Source: Planctomycetota bacterium (GTDB taxonomy: Bacteria > Planctomycetota > Brocadiia > CAIUPP01). Taken from it: a stretch of DNA of 36,082 nt. Below the pieces are notes generated by a model. The model ran no database searches, was not told the origin of the DNA, and was given only the letters and a program-made list of their open reading frames with translations. Positions 1-7,462 of the stretch are shown one piece after another (position 1 is the first letter of the stretch; the number at the start of each line of letters is the position of its first letter). The stretch lies in the NCBI GenBank assembly GCA_022705425.1, contig JAKJEM010000025.1, forward strand, positions 7,174 through 43,255, read 5' to 3'. The translations under genes and the position numbers were made by a program.

Positions 1-640
1 CGAAGAGCGGCGTCACCGCCAGCAGCACGGCCGCCGCCGCCCCTCCCGCGACGCCGAAGAGGCACGTCCCCGCCCGCCACAGAACGATCAGCGTCCCCAC
101 GGCGAACAGGAGGGTGACGACGCGCCCCACAACGTAGAGGCGAGCCATTTCCTCCGGGTTGCGGTAGTAGAAGTTCATGTCCGGCACAAGCCGGACCAGG
201 CCGAGGCCGGAGGCGGCCTTGAGCGCCGCGCCGACAACGTAGAACTGCGCCGCCGGCCACCCGAAGAAGCCGTGAAAGAACTCCAAGCGCCCCGGATTCA
301 TGCCGCTGAGACTCTTGAAGATCACATATTCGTCGGGATGATAGGAGCGGACGGGATTGAACGCGCTGCGCGGATGCGTCCCCGTGCGCGGCGTGCCGTC
401 GGAAAGATGGTTCGGATAGGCCGCCCAGGGATCGAGGCGCTCGGAGGAGGGCAGGTCGGGCGCGCGCCACGTTGAAGGATCAGGTCCCAGCGTCAGCCGG
501 TTGCGCTCCGCCGAGGGCAGCCCCCAGCGCAGCCCCGGCAGCACCAGGGCGCACAGCAGCCCCACCGCCGCGGCCAGCGCCGCGACCGAGGCCGCCCACC
601 CCGCGCGCGAGACTCCGCTCAAGCGCCCTTCCGGCGTCAT
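1..640 (-). CDS. GT-C-like integral membrane protein, C-terminal part beyond left edge
   Basis: The frame stays open from an ATG at 640 down to the left edge, giving about 213 residues of the N-terminal part. It starts MTPEGRLSGV, then has a hydrophobic segment (about residues 12-35). A long hydrophilic loop follows, containing the motif SYHPDEY (about residues 100-106). Two more hydrophobic stretches lie in the visible C-terminal part (about 140-150 and 180-213). An acidic HPDE-type motif in the first large loop after TM1 is characteristic of GT-C glycosyltransferases of the PMT/ArnT kind, which use polyprenyl-phosphate sugars outside the membrane; the assignment rests on that motif and topology. 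The start has a strong Shine-Dalgarno GGAGGTGA at about 645-652, which contains the TGA stop of the upstream ygiQ-like gene, so the two are probably translationally coupled. Confidence 0.6.
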   Translation of the reverse strand, partial: MTPEGRLSGVSRAGWAASVAALAAAVGLLCALVLPGLRWGLPSAERNRLTLGPDPSTWRAPDLPSSERLDPWAAYPNHLSDGTPRTGTHPRSAFNPVRSYHPDEYVIFKSLSGMNPGRLEFFHGFFGWPAAQFYVVGAALKAASGLGLVRLVPDMNFYYRNPEEMARLYVVGRVVTLLFAVGTLIVLWRAGTCLFGVAGGAAAAVLLAVTPLF

Positions 641-643
641 GCC

Positions 644-2530
644 TCACCTCCGTCGCGGCGTCGCCGGCTTCCCCGAAGCCCGGCGACGGGGCAACAAGAC
701 GGGGAGAAGGTCCTTCCGCTCGCAGAGAGCAAGAGCCTCCTCCACGAGCCTGCGGCTCTCCGGAAGATGATAGAGAACGAGCGCCTTCTGCATGTCGCGG
801 CGGCGCGCATCGCGCTCAACGGCGACGCGCCGCCCGGTGAAGGGATTGACCCCCGTGGCATACATGACCGTGCTGGCCGTTCCCGGAAGCGGAATAAAGA
901 TCTGGCACTGCTCGACCCGGAGCCGTTCCTTCCGCAGGAAGAGAGCAACCTCGATCATGTCCTCGAGGCGGCAGCCGGGATGCGCGGCGATCAAATAGGG
1001 CAGGAGGTACTGCTCCTTCCCCGCGCGCGCGCTGGCCCGCCGGAAACGCTCCAGGAACTTGAGGAAAGCCGCGCCGTCGGGCTTCATCATCACACTGAGC
1101 ACGGACTGGACGGTGTGCTCAGGGGCGACCTTGGCGTGGCCGCTGGTGTAGTGCCGCGCGAACTCCTCGACGAACGGGTCGCACTCGAGCGCCAAGTCCA
1201 TCCGCACCCCGCTGCCGACGAAGAGGTGCTTGACGCCCGGCTCGCCCCGCGCCGCTTCGAGCAGCCGCAAATAGGGACGCCCGTCGCGCTCGAGAGAGGC
1301 GCAGATCTTCGGCGCCAGGCAGGAGGGACGGGCGCACGGCCTGCCGCGTCCGCAGCGCATCCCCCACATGTTCGCCGTCGGGCCGCCGATGTCGCGGATC
1401 GTGCCGTCGAAGGCGGGATGGCGGACGATCTCGCGCACCTCGCGCAGGATCGAATCGCGCGACCGGCTTTGGACCACCTTCCCCTGGTGCGTGAAAATGC
1501 CGCAGAAGGCGCAGCCGCCGAAGCAGCCGCGATGGCTGGTGATCGAAAAGCGGACTTGTTCGAGCGCCGGAACGCGCTCGGCATAGCACGGGTGCGCCTC
1601 GCGCCGGAAGGGCAGGGCGTAGAGCGCATCGAGTTCTCCGGCGCTCAGCGGCGCGGCGGGCGCGTTGGCCACGACGCGATGCCCCGCGCAATCCTGATAG
1701 ACGCCGCGCGCGCGGTGCTCGATCTCCTCCAGGAAGGCGCGCACGTGCGTCTCGGGGCGGTCGCGAACGCTCTCGAACGGCGGCAGGGCGTGGCGACCCT
1801 CCGGCGGCGCCTCCGAGGCGGCGCAGCGCCATACAACGCCGCGCACCTCGCGCGCGAGGGCCGCAAGCATTTCGGAGGGCGTCGCGCCGGCGCGCTCGAC
1901 GGCCACGCGCGGGCGCATGGCGCGCGCAATCTCCATCAGCGGACGCTCTCCCATCCCGTACACGATCGCGTCGGCCGGGGCGTCCAGCAACGCGGGCCGG
2001 CGCACCGCGTCGTCCCAGAAGTCATAGTGCGCCAGACGGCGCAGCGACGCCTCGACGCCGCCCGCCAGGATGGCGACGGATTTCCCCCAGGCGCGCCGCA
2101 GCAGGTTGCAGTAAACGATCAGCGCGCGATTCGGCCGCCCCCCGCCGACGCCGCCGGGCGCGTAATCGTCCTCCCGCCGCGGGCGCCGCTGCGCCGTGTA
2201 GTTGTTAATCATGGAGTCCACCGCCCCCGGCGACACGGCGAAGAAGAGGCGCGGGCGCCCGAGACGCCGAACGTCGTCGAGGCTTTCCGCCCGGGGCCGG
2301 GCGATCACGCCGACGCGAAAGCCCTGGGATTCAAGCATCCGCCCCAGGAGCGCCGGCGCAAAGGAGGGATGGTCCACGTACGCATCTCCGGTGACGAAGA
2401 TGACATCCAGTTCATCCCACCCGCGACCATGCGCCTCGTCGAGGCTCACCGGCAGAAAGGGGGCGTCCGCGTTCCGCGTCTGCAAGGCTCTTCTCCATTC
2501 CATGCGCCGTCGCGCCGCCCCGATGTCCAT
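644..2530 (-). CDS. ygiQ: YgiQ-family (UPF0313) radical SAM protein
   Basis: A protein of about 628 residues that matches the YgiQ family in order: APFLPVS near the N-terminus, VTGDAYVDHPSFA, GFRVGVIA, GGVEASLRR, then the radical SAM cluster motif CFGGCAFC (CxxxCxxC, C336/C340/C343 from this start). The C-terminal half has LPYLIAAHPGC and IFIPLPGTASTVMYAT. Family members bind a 4Fe-4S cluster and S-adenosylmethionine; the substrate is unknown. The open frame runs up to 2596, but family conservation begins well downstream, so I chose ATG 2530 (MDIGAAR). An alternative is the ATG at 2503 (MEWRRAL): a TTGACG-17-TAGCAT promoter-like sequence has its -10 touching the 2530 ATG and would favour the downstream start. 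The stop codon lies inside the ribosome-binding site of the next gene. Confidence 0.9.
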   Translation of the reverse strand: MDIGAARRRMEWRRALQTRNADAPFLPVSLDEAHGRGWDELDVIFVTGDAYVDHPSFAPALLGRMLESQGFRVGVIARPRAESLDDVRRLGRPRLFFAVSPGAVDSMINNYTAQRRPRREDDYAPGGVGGGRPNRALIVYCNLLRRAWGKSVAILAGGVEASLRRLAHYDFWDDAVRRPALLDAPADAIVYGMGERPLMEIARAMRPRVAVERAGATPSEMLAALAREVRGVVWRCAASEAPPEGRHALPPFESVRDRPETHVRAFLEEIEHRARGVYQDCAGHRVVANAPAAPLSAGELDALYALPFRREAHPCYAERVPALEQVRFSITSHRGCFGGCAFCGIFTHQGKVVQSRSRDSILREVREIVRHPAFDGTIRDIGGPTANMWGMRCGRGRPCARPSCLAPKICASLERDGRPYLRLLEAARGEPGVKHLFVGSGVRMDLALECDPFVEEFARHYTSGHAKVAPEHTVQSVLSVMMKPDGAAFLKFLERFRRASARAGKEQYLLPYLIAAHPGCRLEDMIEVALFLRKERLRVEQCQIFIPLPGTASTVMYATGVNPFTGRRVAVERDARRRDMQKALVLYHLPESRRLVEEALALCERKDLLPVLLPRRRASGKPATPRRR

Positions 2531-2595
2531 GCTAGTCCACCCTTCCCATGCCGTCAAGCGGAATCGGCCTGCGCGCGCATGGAGGCCGACGCCCA

Positions 2596-2624
2596 TTGAC
2601 GCGCAACGGGCGGCGGAGTACCCT
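2596..2624 (+). promoter_or_regulatory. Predicted sigma-70-like promoter for the adenosyltransferase gene
   Basis: TTGACG (2596-2601), a 17-bp spacer, and TACCCT (2619-2624). It lies in the divergent gap between the ygiQ-like gene and the cobalamin adenosyltransferase, predicting a start of transcription near 2631 and a leader of about 45 nt. The -35 is strong and the -10 moderate. Confidence 0.45.
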
Positions 2625-2676
2625 TTGGCCGGACGAACGCGCCGGGCGAACGCGGCAATCTCTTCGAGGGACGACG

Positions 2677-3210
2677 ATGGGAATCACCACACGACGAGGC
2701 GACGGCGGCTGCACGGGTCTGCTTTACGGTCCGCGCGTGCGGAAGGACCATGCACGCATCCGGGCCCTGGGCGCGCTGGACGAATTGAACGCCTGGTTGG
2801 GGCTGGTCAAGGCCCGGCACCCGCGCCCGGCGGTCCGCGCGACGTTGCACGACTGCCAGGAGGCGTTGATGACGCTGATGTCCGAGGTCGCCACCCCGCC
2901 GCAGGCGCGCGGGCGTCTGAAACGCCGCCTCGACGCGGCGACGGTGCGGCGGATCGAGGCGCACACGGCGTGCGCGACCGGGCGGGCGGGCGACAGGGGC
3001 CGAATCTTCGCCCTGCCGGGCGCCAACGAGCTTTCGGCCCTCCTCGACGTGGCGCGCAGCGTGGCGCGCCGGGCGGAACGGGACGTGGTGGCCTGTGAGA
3101 AGACGGAAATGACCGCGCCGGTCGGGTGTTGCCTCAACCGCCTGTCGGACCTGCTGTTTCTCCTGGCGCGCGAGGCGGAGAAGATGCCTTCTCCGCGGGC
3201 ACGCCGCTGA
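2677..3210 (+). CDS. pduO: PduO-type cob(I)alamin adenosyltransferase
   Basis: A 177-residue enzyme that transfers the adenosyl group of ATP to cob(I)alamin to make coenzyme B12. The N-terminal ATP-binding segment TTRRGDGGCTGLLYG (residues 4-18) is followed by R-RKDH-R and ALDELNAWLG (33-42). The C-terminal signature RRAER (131-135) and LNRLSDLLFLLAR (153-165) are diagnostic of the PduO/MMAB fold, a trimeric four-helix-bundle enzyme. The length is slightly short of the family's usual 180-190. I chose ATG 2677 because homology begins at its second residue and GAGGG lies just upstream (2666-2670); the frame is open further upstream but would run through the promoter. No cobalamin riboswitch is visible upstream. 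It probably serves B12-dependent enzymes elsewhere in the genome. Confidence 0.92.
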   Translation: MGITTRRGDGGCTGLLYGPRVRKDHARIRALGALDELNAWLGLVKARHPRPAVRATLHDCQEALMTLMSEVATPPQARGRLKRRLDAATVRRIEAHTACATGRAGDRGRIFALPGANELSALLDVARSVARRAERDVVACEKTEMTAPVGCCLNRLSDLLFLLAREAEKMPSPRARR

Positions 3211-3227
3211 GCCCGACGCAAAAGAAC

Positions 3228-3268
3228 CGAGGGCCCTGCCGGGCCGGTGCAGCCGGGCAAGGCCCTCG
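3228..3268 (-). terminator. Hairpin terminator between convergent genes, oriented for rny
   Basis: A 13-bp stem with one mismatch (3228-3240 with 3256-3268) and a 15-nt loop. On the minus strand the stem is followed by GGTTCTTTTG, a short U-rich tract, so it fits an intrinsic terminator for the leftward rny transcript. It may also block read-through from the rightward adenosyltransferase gene, although no T-run follows on that side. Confidence 0.65.
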
Positions 3269-3288
3269 AACGGCGCTCCAACCGGCGC

Positions 3289-4860
3289 TCAGTGCGCCAC
3301 CTCCACGAAACGACTCTCGCGGATGAGCGTCACCCGGACCTCGCCGGGGTACGTCATCTCGTTCTCGATTTCCTTGGCGATGTCGCGGCAGGTCTTGCAG
3401 GCGATCTTGTCGTCCACCCGCTCGGCGTTGACGATCACGCGGACCTCGCGCCCCGCGCGGATGGCATAGGCCGTCTCCACGCCGGGGAAGGCCCCGGCGA
3501 TCTCCTCAAGCCGCTCCAGGCGCTTGACGTACTTCTCCAGCGTCTCGCGCCGCGCTCCCGGCCGCGCCGCGGAGATGGCGTCGGCGGCGGACACCAGGAC
3601 GCAGTACACGTTCGCCGCCGTCATGTCGTCGTGGTGTCCGGCGATCGCCTCGACAACCTCCTTGGCCTCCCCGCACTTCCGGGCGATGTCCGCACCGAGC
3701 TGGGGATGCGTTCCCTCCGCCTCCTGGTCCACGGCCTTGCCGATATCGTGCAGCAGACCGCAACGCTTGGCCAGTTGGATGTCCAGCCCAAGCTCCGCGG
3801 CCATGGTGCCGGCCAGGTGCGCCACTTCCGTCGAGTGCAGGAGCTGGTTCTGGCCGTAGCTGGTGCGGAACTTCAGCCGCCCCAGGCACTCGATCTCCAT
3901 CGGGTGCAGGTTGTGCAGGCCGACGTCGAACGCCGCCTCCTTGCCCGTCTCCAGAATGACCTGCTCCATCTCCTTCTTGGTCTGCTCGACGACCTCCTCG
4001 ATGCGGGCCGGATGGATGCGCCCGTCGCGGACGAGCTTCTCCATTGCCCGCCGGGCCATCTCGCGACGCACGCCGTCAAAACCGCTGACCACCACCACCC
4101 CGGGGGTGTCGTCCACCACCACGTCAAGACCGGTGGCCTTCTCAAAGGCGCGGATGTTGCGGCCCTCGCGTCCGATGATGCGCCCCTTCATGTCGTCGCC
4201 CGGAAGCTCCACGGCGGACACGACGCTCTCGGTCGTGTGGTCGGCGGCGTAACGCTGAATCGCGATGGTCAGGATGCGCCGGGCCTGGCGCTCGGCGTTC
4301 TCCTTCGCCTCGTTGACCATGCGCGCGACCATCTCCGCGCATTCCCGCTGGAGTTCGGTCTCCAGACGGCGCAGGAGCATCCCCGTGGCGTCCTCCTTCG
4401 ACAGCTCGGAGATCTTGTGCAGCGTGGCCTTCTGCTGCTCCATGAGGCGTTCCAACTCGGCCTGCTCGGTGTTGATCTCCTTGCGCTTGAGGGCCAGACT
4501 CCGTTCGAGCCCCTCGATGTAATGCTCCTTCTTGTTCAGAAGGTCCACCTTGTGTTCGAGCTGGTCCTCCCGCTTGGCGATGCGCTTCTCAAGCTCGCGC
4601 AGCTCGCCGCGCTGCGTGTTCATCTCGTTCTCGAGTTCCTCGCGGCGACGGATAAACTCCTCCTTCGCGGCGATTTCGCCCTCCTTGCGGGTGCGGTCGG
4701 CCTCCTCCTTCGCTTCGTTCACAATCTGTTTGGCACGGCTGACGGCCCCATTGCTGCGGATCCAGCTGATGAGCGCCAGAACCCCCGCCCCGACAAGAAG
4801 CCCCACGACGGACGCCAGTACGATCCACACGAAGTTTGCCGGCAGTTGCGCGAGCGCCAT
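3289..4860 (-). CDS. rny: Ribonuclease Y
   Basis: The 523-residue membrane-anchored endoribonuclease that starts mRNA decay. Domains in order: an N-terminal transmembrane helix (about 10-33), a long charged coiled coil (about 40-190), a KH RNA-binding domain with [10 protein letters not shown] (226-235), and an HD phosphohydrolase domain with H342 in LLHSTEVAH and the metal-binding pair H371-D372 in [11 protein letters not shown]. It ends with the family's conserved C-terminal domain ([12 protein letters not shown]). The length is normal for RNase Y (about 520). The start ATG 4860 has AGGAAAGGTGGG upstream and gives the expected short N-terminus before the TM helix. It is probably transcribed from the strong promoter at 5401-5429, with a leader of more than 500 nt or with the small ORF at 4984-5238 in between. 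Confidence 0.97.
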   Translation of the reverse strand: MALAQLPANFVWIVLASVVGLLVGAGVLALISWIRSNGAVSRAKQIVNEAKEEADRTRKEGEIAAKEEFIRRREELENEMNTQRGELRELEKRIAKREDQLEHKVDLLNKKEHYIEGLERSLALKRKEINTEQAELERLMEQQKATLHKISELSKEDATGMLLRRLETELQRECAEMVARMVNEAKENAERQARRILTIAIQRYAADHTTESVVSAVELPGDDMKGRIIGREGRNIRAFEKATGLDVVVDDTPGVVVVSGFDGVRREMARRAMEKLVRDGRIHPARIEEVVEQTKKEMEQVILETGKEAAFDVGLHNLHPMEIECLGRLKFRTSYGQNQLLHSTEVAHLAGTMAAELGLDIQLAKRCGLLHDIGKAVDQEAEGTHPQLGADIARKCGEAKEVVEAIAGHHDDMTAANVYCVLVSAADAISAARPGARRETLEKYVKRLERLEEIAGAFPGVETAYAIRAGREVRVIVNAERVDDKIACKTCRDIAKEIENEMTYPGEVRVTLIRESRFVEVAH

Positions 4861-4983
4861 GATGTCCCACCTTTCCTGTAAAACGTCATGCGGTGGAGGC
4901 AGCGATGGCGCGAGAACGCCGGGGGCGGAAGGAGGGGTCAGGCCTTCGGGAAGGCGGCGTACGAGAGGTGTCCGGACGGCGGC

Positions 4984-5238
4984 CTAGACGACCCGCCACT
5001 GCCGCCGGCCCCCGGGTTGCGCCATCCGCCGGCATCCTCCGGTCGGGAGGGCCGGCACGGGCCGGATCGGCTGCAACAGGGCAACGGGACGGGGCAGTGG
5101 GGAGAGCGCATCAGCCAGACCGTCAACGGCGGATACGACAGGCGTAACAAGCCGCTCAAGTCGCCTGTAGCCGAACAACGCCAAGGCAAGGACCACCGCG
5201 ACGATGCGGGGAACCCGACCCATGGCCGGTTCGCTCAT
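4984..5238 (-). CDS. Possible small membrane protein upstream of rny
   Basis: An 84-codon frame from ATG 5238 (MSEPAMGRVP) with one hydrophobic segment, IVAVVLALALFG (about residues 11-22), followed by a basic, proline-rich tail. It lies on the same strand as rny, about 120 bp upstream, and downstream of the strong minus-strand promoter at 5401-5429. In favour: its position in the transcript and a plausible N-terminal membrane anchor. Against: no clear Shine-Dalgarno, GC3 lower than in neighbouring genes, and a low-complexity tail. I do not recognise a family. It may instead be part of a long untranslated leader of rny. Confidence 0.3.
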   Translation of the reverse strand: MSEPAMGRVPRIVAVVLALALFGYRRLERLVTPVVSAVDGLADALSPLPRPVALLQPIRPVPALPTGGCRRMAQPGGRRQWRVV

Positions 5239-5400
5239 GATATGACGCTTGTTCTTCATCGGCCCGTTATGCTGAGTGCGAGACACCGGTTTCGTACGAC
5301 GTAACTTCGTCTCAAGACTGCTATAACCCTCTTCCGCCAGCACGCCCGCGCGCCGTTGAACCCGGCGACGCCATCTGCGACCTGCCGCGAAAGTAAAGCC

Positions 5401-5429
5401 ATTATAGCGTTACCAAAACCTCCCGTCAA
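5401..5429 (-). promoter_or_regulatory. Strong predicted promoter reading toward rny
   Basis: On the minus strand: TTGACG (5429-5424), a 17-bp spacer, and a perfect TATAAT (5406-5401). Predicted transcription start is near 5394, about 530 nt upstream of the rny start codon. It is one of the best sigma-70-type sites in the window and lies in a locally AT-richer island. Confidence 0.7.
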
Positions 5430-5477
5430 CGCGAAAAACGCACGGTTGCCCGCAACGGCATGAACCATCGAAAGCCA

Positions 5478-5505
5478 TTGCGCCGGAAGGGTTTGACGAT
5501 ATAAT
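5478..5505 (+). promoter_or_regulatory. Predicted promoter for the TPR/FGE-like gene
   Basis: TTGCGC (5478-5483), a 16-bp spacer, and a perfect TATAAT (5500-5505). Transcription would start near 5512 and the gene begins at 5552. The -10 overlaps the more upstream ATG at 5504, which therefore cannot be the main start. Confidence 0.5.
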
Positions 5506-5551
5506 GAAGCAGGGGGCGCTGCCGGCGAATGAGAAGCCTGGGAGAGGACCG

Positions 5552-7411
5552 ATGAGCGAAAGCGCCTCGGAAGGTTCCCCCGCGCGGTGGTGGGCGTGGC
5601 GCATCATCGCCGCGTCCGCAGGGGCGCTATTCGTGGCGCTGGCGGTCTTCGTCTGGTACCCCCACTGGCGCGACGCGCGCCTCCAACGCACCTTGACCGA
5701 GGCCGACAACCTCTTCCAGACCGGGCGCGCCGAGGCCGCCCTCTCGCACTACGAGCGCTTGCAGCAGGACCACCCCGGCGTCTGGGCCTCCGACCGCGCC
5801 CTGGAAGAGAGCCGCAAGCTGCGCCGGTACATCGCACAGGCCGCCGACCTGAAGGCGCAGGCCGACGAGGCATACAAGGCCACCCGCTTTGAGGCGGCGC
5901 TGACGCTCTATCGGCGGCTGGTCGAGGAGTACCCCCGCAGCGCCAAGGCGCGACTGGCGCGCGCGGAACTGGACGGCTGCCTGGCGCGGGCCAGTGAACA
6001 GGCGCGCGATGCCGTACGCGCAGCCATCGCCGAGCGCCGCTTCGATCACGCCGCCGACCTCTGTGAAAAACTGGGCCGCCTGAACCCGGCCTTCGCGGAA
6101 CTGCCCGCACTGCGTCAGGCGGTGGAGACGGAACGCCGGCGTTACGCCGAACCCCTGGCGCGCGGCGCAGAGGCGGAAAGGGACGGTCGCTGGATGGACG
6201 CGCGCCGAGCCTATGAGCAGGCGCTGGCGGTCGTGCCCGGAGACCCAGCGGCCACCCAGGGCCGTCTGCGCGCCTTGCAGCGAATTCCTCCCCCGCCGGG
6301 GATGCGCCTGATTCCCCCCGGCGACTGGCCCGCCCAACCAGGGCGCGCGCAGCACTGCCCCGGCCTCTACCTCGACGAACGCGAGGTCACAAATGCGGAC
6401 TATGCCCGCTTCACCGCCGCCACCGGACGACGCCCTCCCCCCACCTGGCACGGGCCGCAGCCGCCCGCCGCGCTGGCCGATCTGCCCGTCGTCTGCGTCT
6501 CCTGGGAGGACGCCGCCGCCTACGCCGCCTGGGCCGGCAAGCGCCTGCCCGCCGCCTCCGAATGGGAGCGCGCCGCGCGCGGCCCGGAGGGGCGGCGCTA
6601 CCCCTGGGGCGACACCTTCACCGCACGCGAGGCGGTCTTCGCCCGACGACCCGCCCCGGCGGGAAGCGCCCCGGCGGACCGCTCCCCTGAAGGTTGCCTG
6701 GACCTCGGCGGCAACGTTTCCGAATGGGTCGCCCCCGACGACGGAGCACCCCTGCCGACCGGCTGGAAACCCCTGCGCGGCGCCTCTTGGGCGGGGCTGG
6801 AGCAGGGCCGAACGGAACACATCGTGCCGTGGCGTCGCGCCGTCATCTCCTCCGATCCCCAACGCACCGTGATGACCGGCCTGCCCGACCTGTGGGGCAT
6901 CGAAGCGCGTGCGCTAGTGGATGTCGAGTTCTTCTTCCGCGGCCTGGCCGGGGAGTCGGCCATCATGGAGATCCGTCGCTGGGTTCCCGACCTGCGCCGG
7001 GCCGTGACGACAACGGCCCTCATCGCCCCCGGCGGCGACATCGCCGTGGAACGCACCGTCCCCCTCGAAAACGCGGCAGACGGGCGGACCACGCGCGTGC
7101 GCCTGGAAACGGGACGACGCCTCCTGCGCATCGAGGGCGACGAACAGACCGGGCCGCGCGCGCTGTGCGCCGAGGCCGACGGAACGCCCTTCACCCTGCC
7201 GTTGAACCGCCGCGCGGAGAGCGAGGGACTGCTCCGCGCCGCGGAAGGCGTCGCCGACGCAACGCCCCCCGACGCCGCGTTCGAGGCGCTCACGCGCATT
7301 CTCTCCGCAGCCCCCCTCGCCGACGCCGCGCGCGCCGCCACACCCCGCGCCGCACCGGGCGTGGCGCGCTTCATCAACGTCGGCTTCCGCTGCGCGCGCG
7401 GACTGGATTAG
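5552..7411 (+). CDS. Membrane-anchored TPR protein with an interrupted formylglycine-generating-enzyme-like domain
   Basis: A 619-residue protein. A TM anchor (about 16-35) is followed by TPR-like helical repeats (about 42-245, for example ADNLFQTGRAEAALSHYERL). The SUMF1/FGE-like domain begins near 250: DEREVTNADYARF, VVCVSWEDAAAYAAWAGKRL, PAASEWERAARG, YPWGD, GGNVSEW (387-393), LRGASW (408-413). In ordinary members the closing strand with GFRCA follows soon after. Here it appears only at the extreme C-terminus (NVGFRCAR, 609-616), after about 190 residues, so an extra domain seems inserted. The paired catalytic cysteines of true FGE are not seen, which suggests a binding or structural role rather than sulfatase activation. 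I chose ATG 5552 because GGAGAGG lies upstream and the promoter -10 overlaps the earlier ATG. It is convergent with the heparinase-like gene. Confidence 0.85.
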   Translation: MSESASEGSPARWWAWRIIAASAGALFVALAVFVWYPHWRDARLQRTLTEADNLFQTGRAEAALSHYERLQQDHPGVWASDRALEESRKLRRYIAQAADLKAQADEAYKATRFEAALTLYRRLVEEYPRSAKARLARAELDGCLARASEQARDAVRAAIAERRFDHAADLCEKLGRLNPAFAELPALRQAVETERRRYAEPLARGAEAERDGRWMDARRAYEQALAVVPGDPAATQGRLRALQRIPPPPGMRLIPPGDWPAQPGRAQHCPGLYLDEREVTNADYARFTAATGRRPPPTWHGPQPPAALADLPVVCVSWEDAAAYAAWAGKRLPAASEWERAARGPEGRRYPWGDTFTAREAVFARRPAPAGSAPADRSPEGCLDLGGNVSEWVAPDDGAPLPTGWKPLRGASWAGLEQGRTEHIVPWRRAVISSDPQRTVMTGLPDLWGIEARALVDVEFFFRGLAGESAIMEIRRWVPDLRRAVTTTALIAPGGDIAVERTVPLENAADGRTTRVRLETGRRLLRIEGDEQTGPRALCAEADGTPFTLPLNRRAESEGLLRAAEGVADATPPDAAFEALTRILSAAPLADAARAATPRAAPGVARFINVGFRCARGLD

Positions 7412-7462
7412 GGCGCAGCGCCGCCGCGCATGAGTGCCCCCGCCGGCATCTGTCCGCCCCCC

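Noticed and set aside
4893-5147. Plus-strand ORF with GGAGG upstream in the rny upstream region
   Set aside because: The product is Arg/Gly-rich with no protein-like pattern, and no plus-strand promoter is visible.
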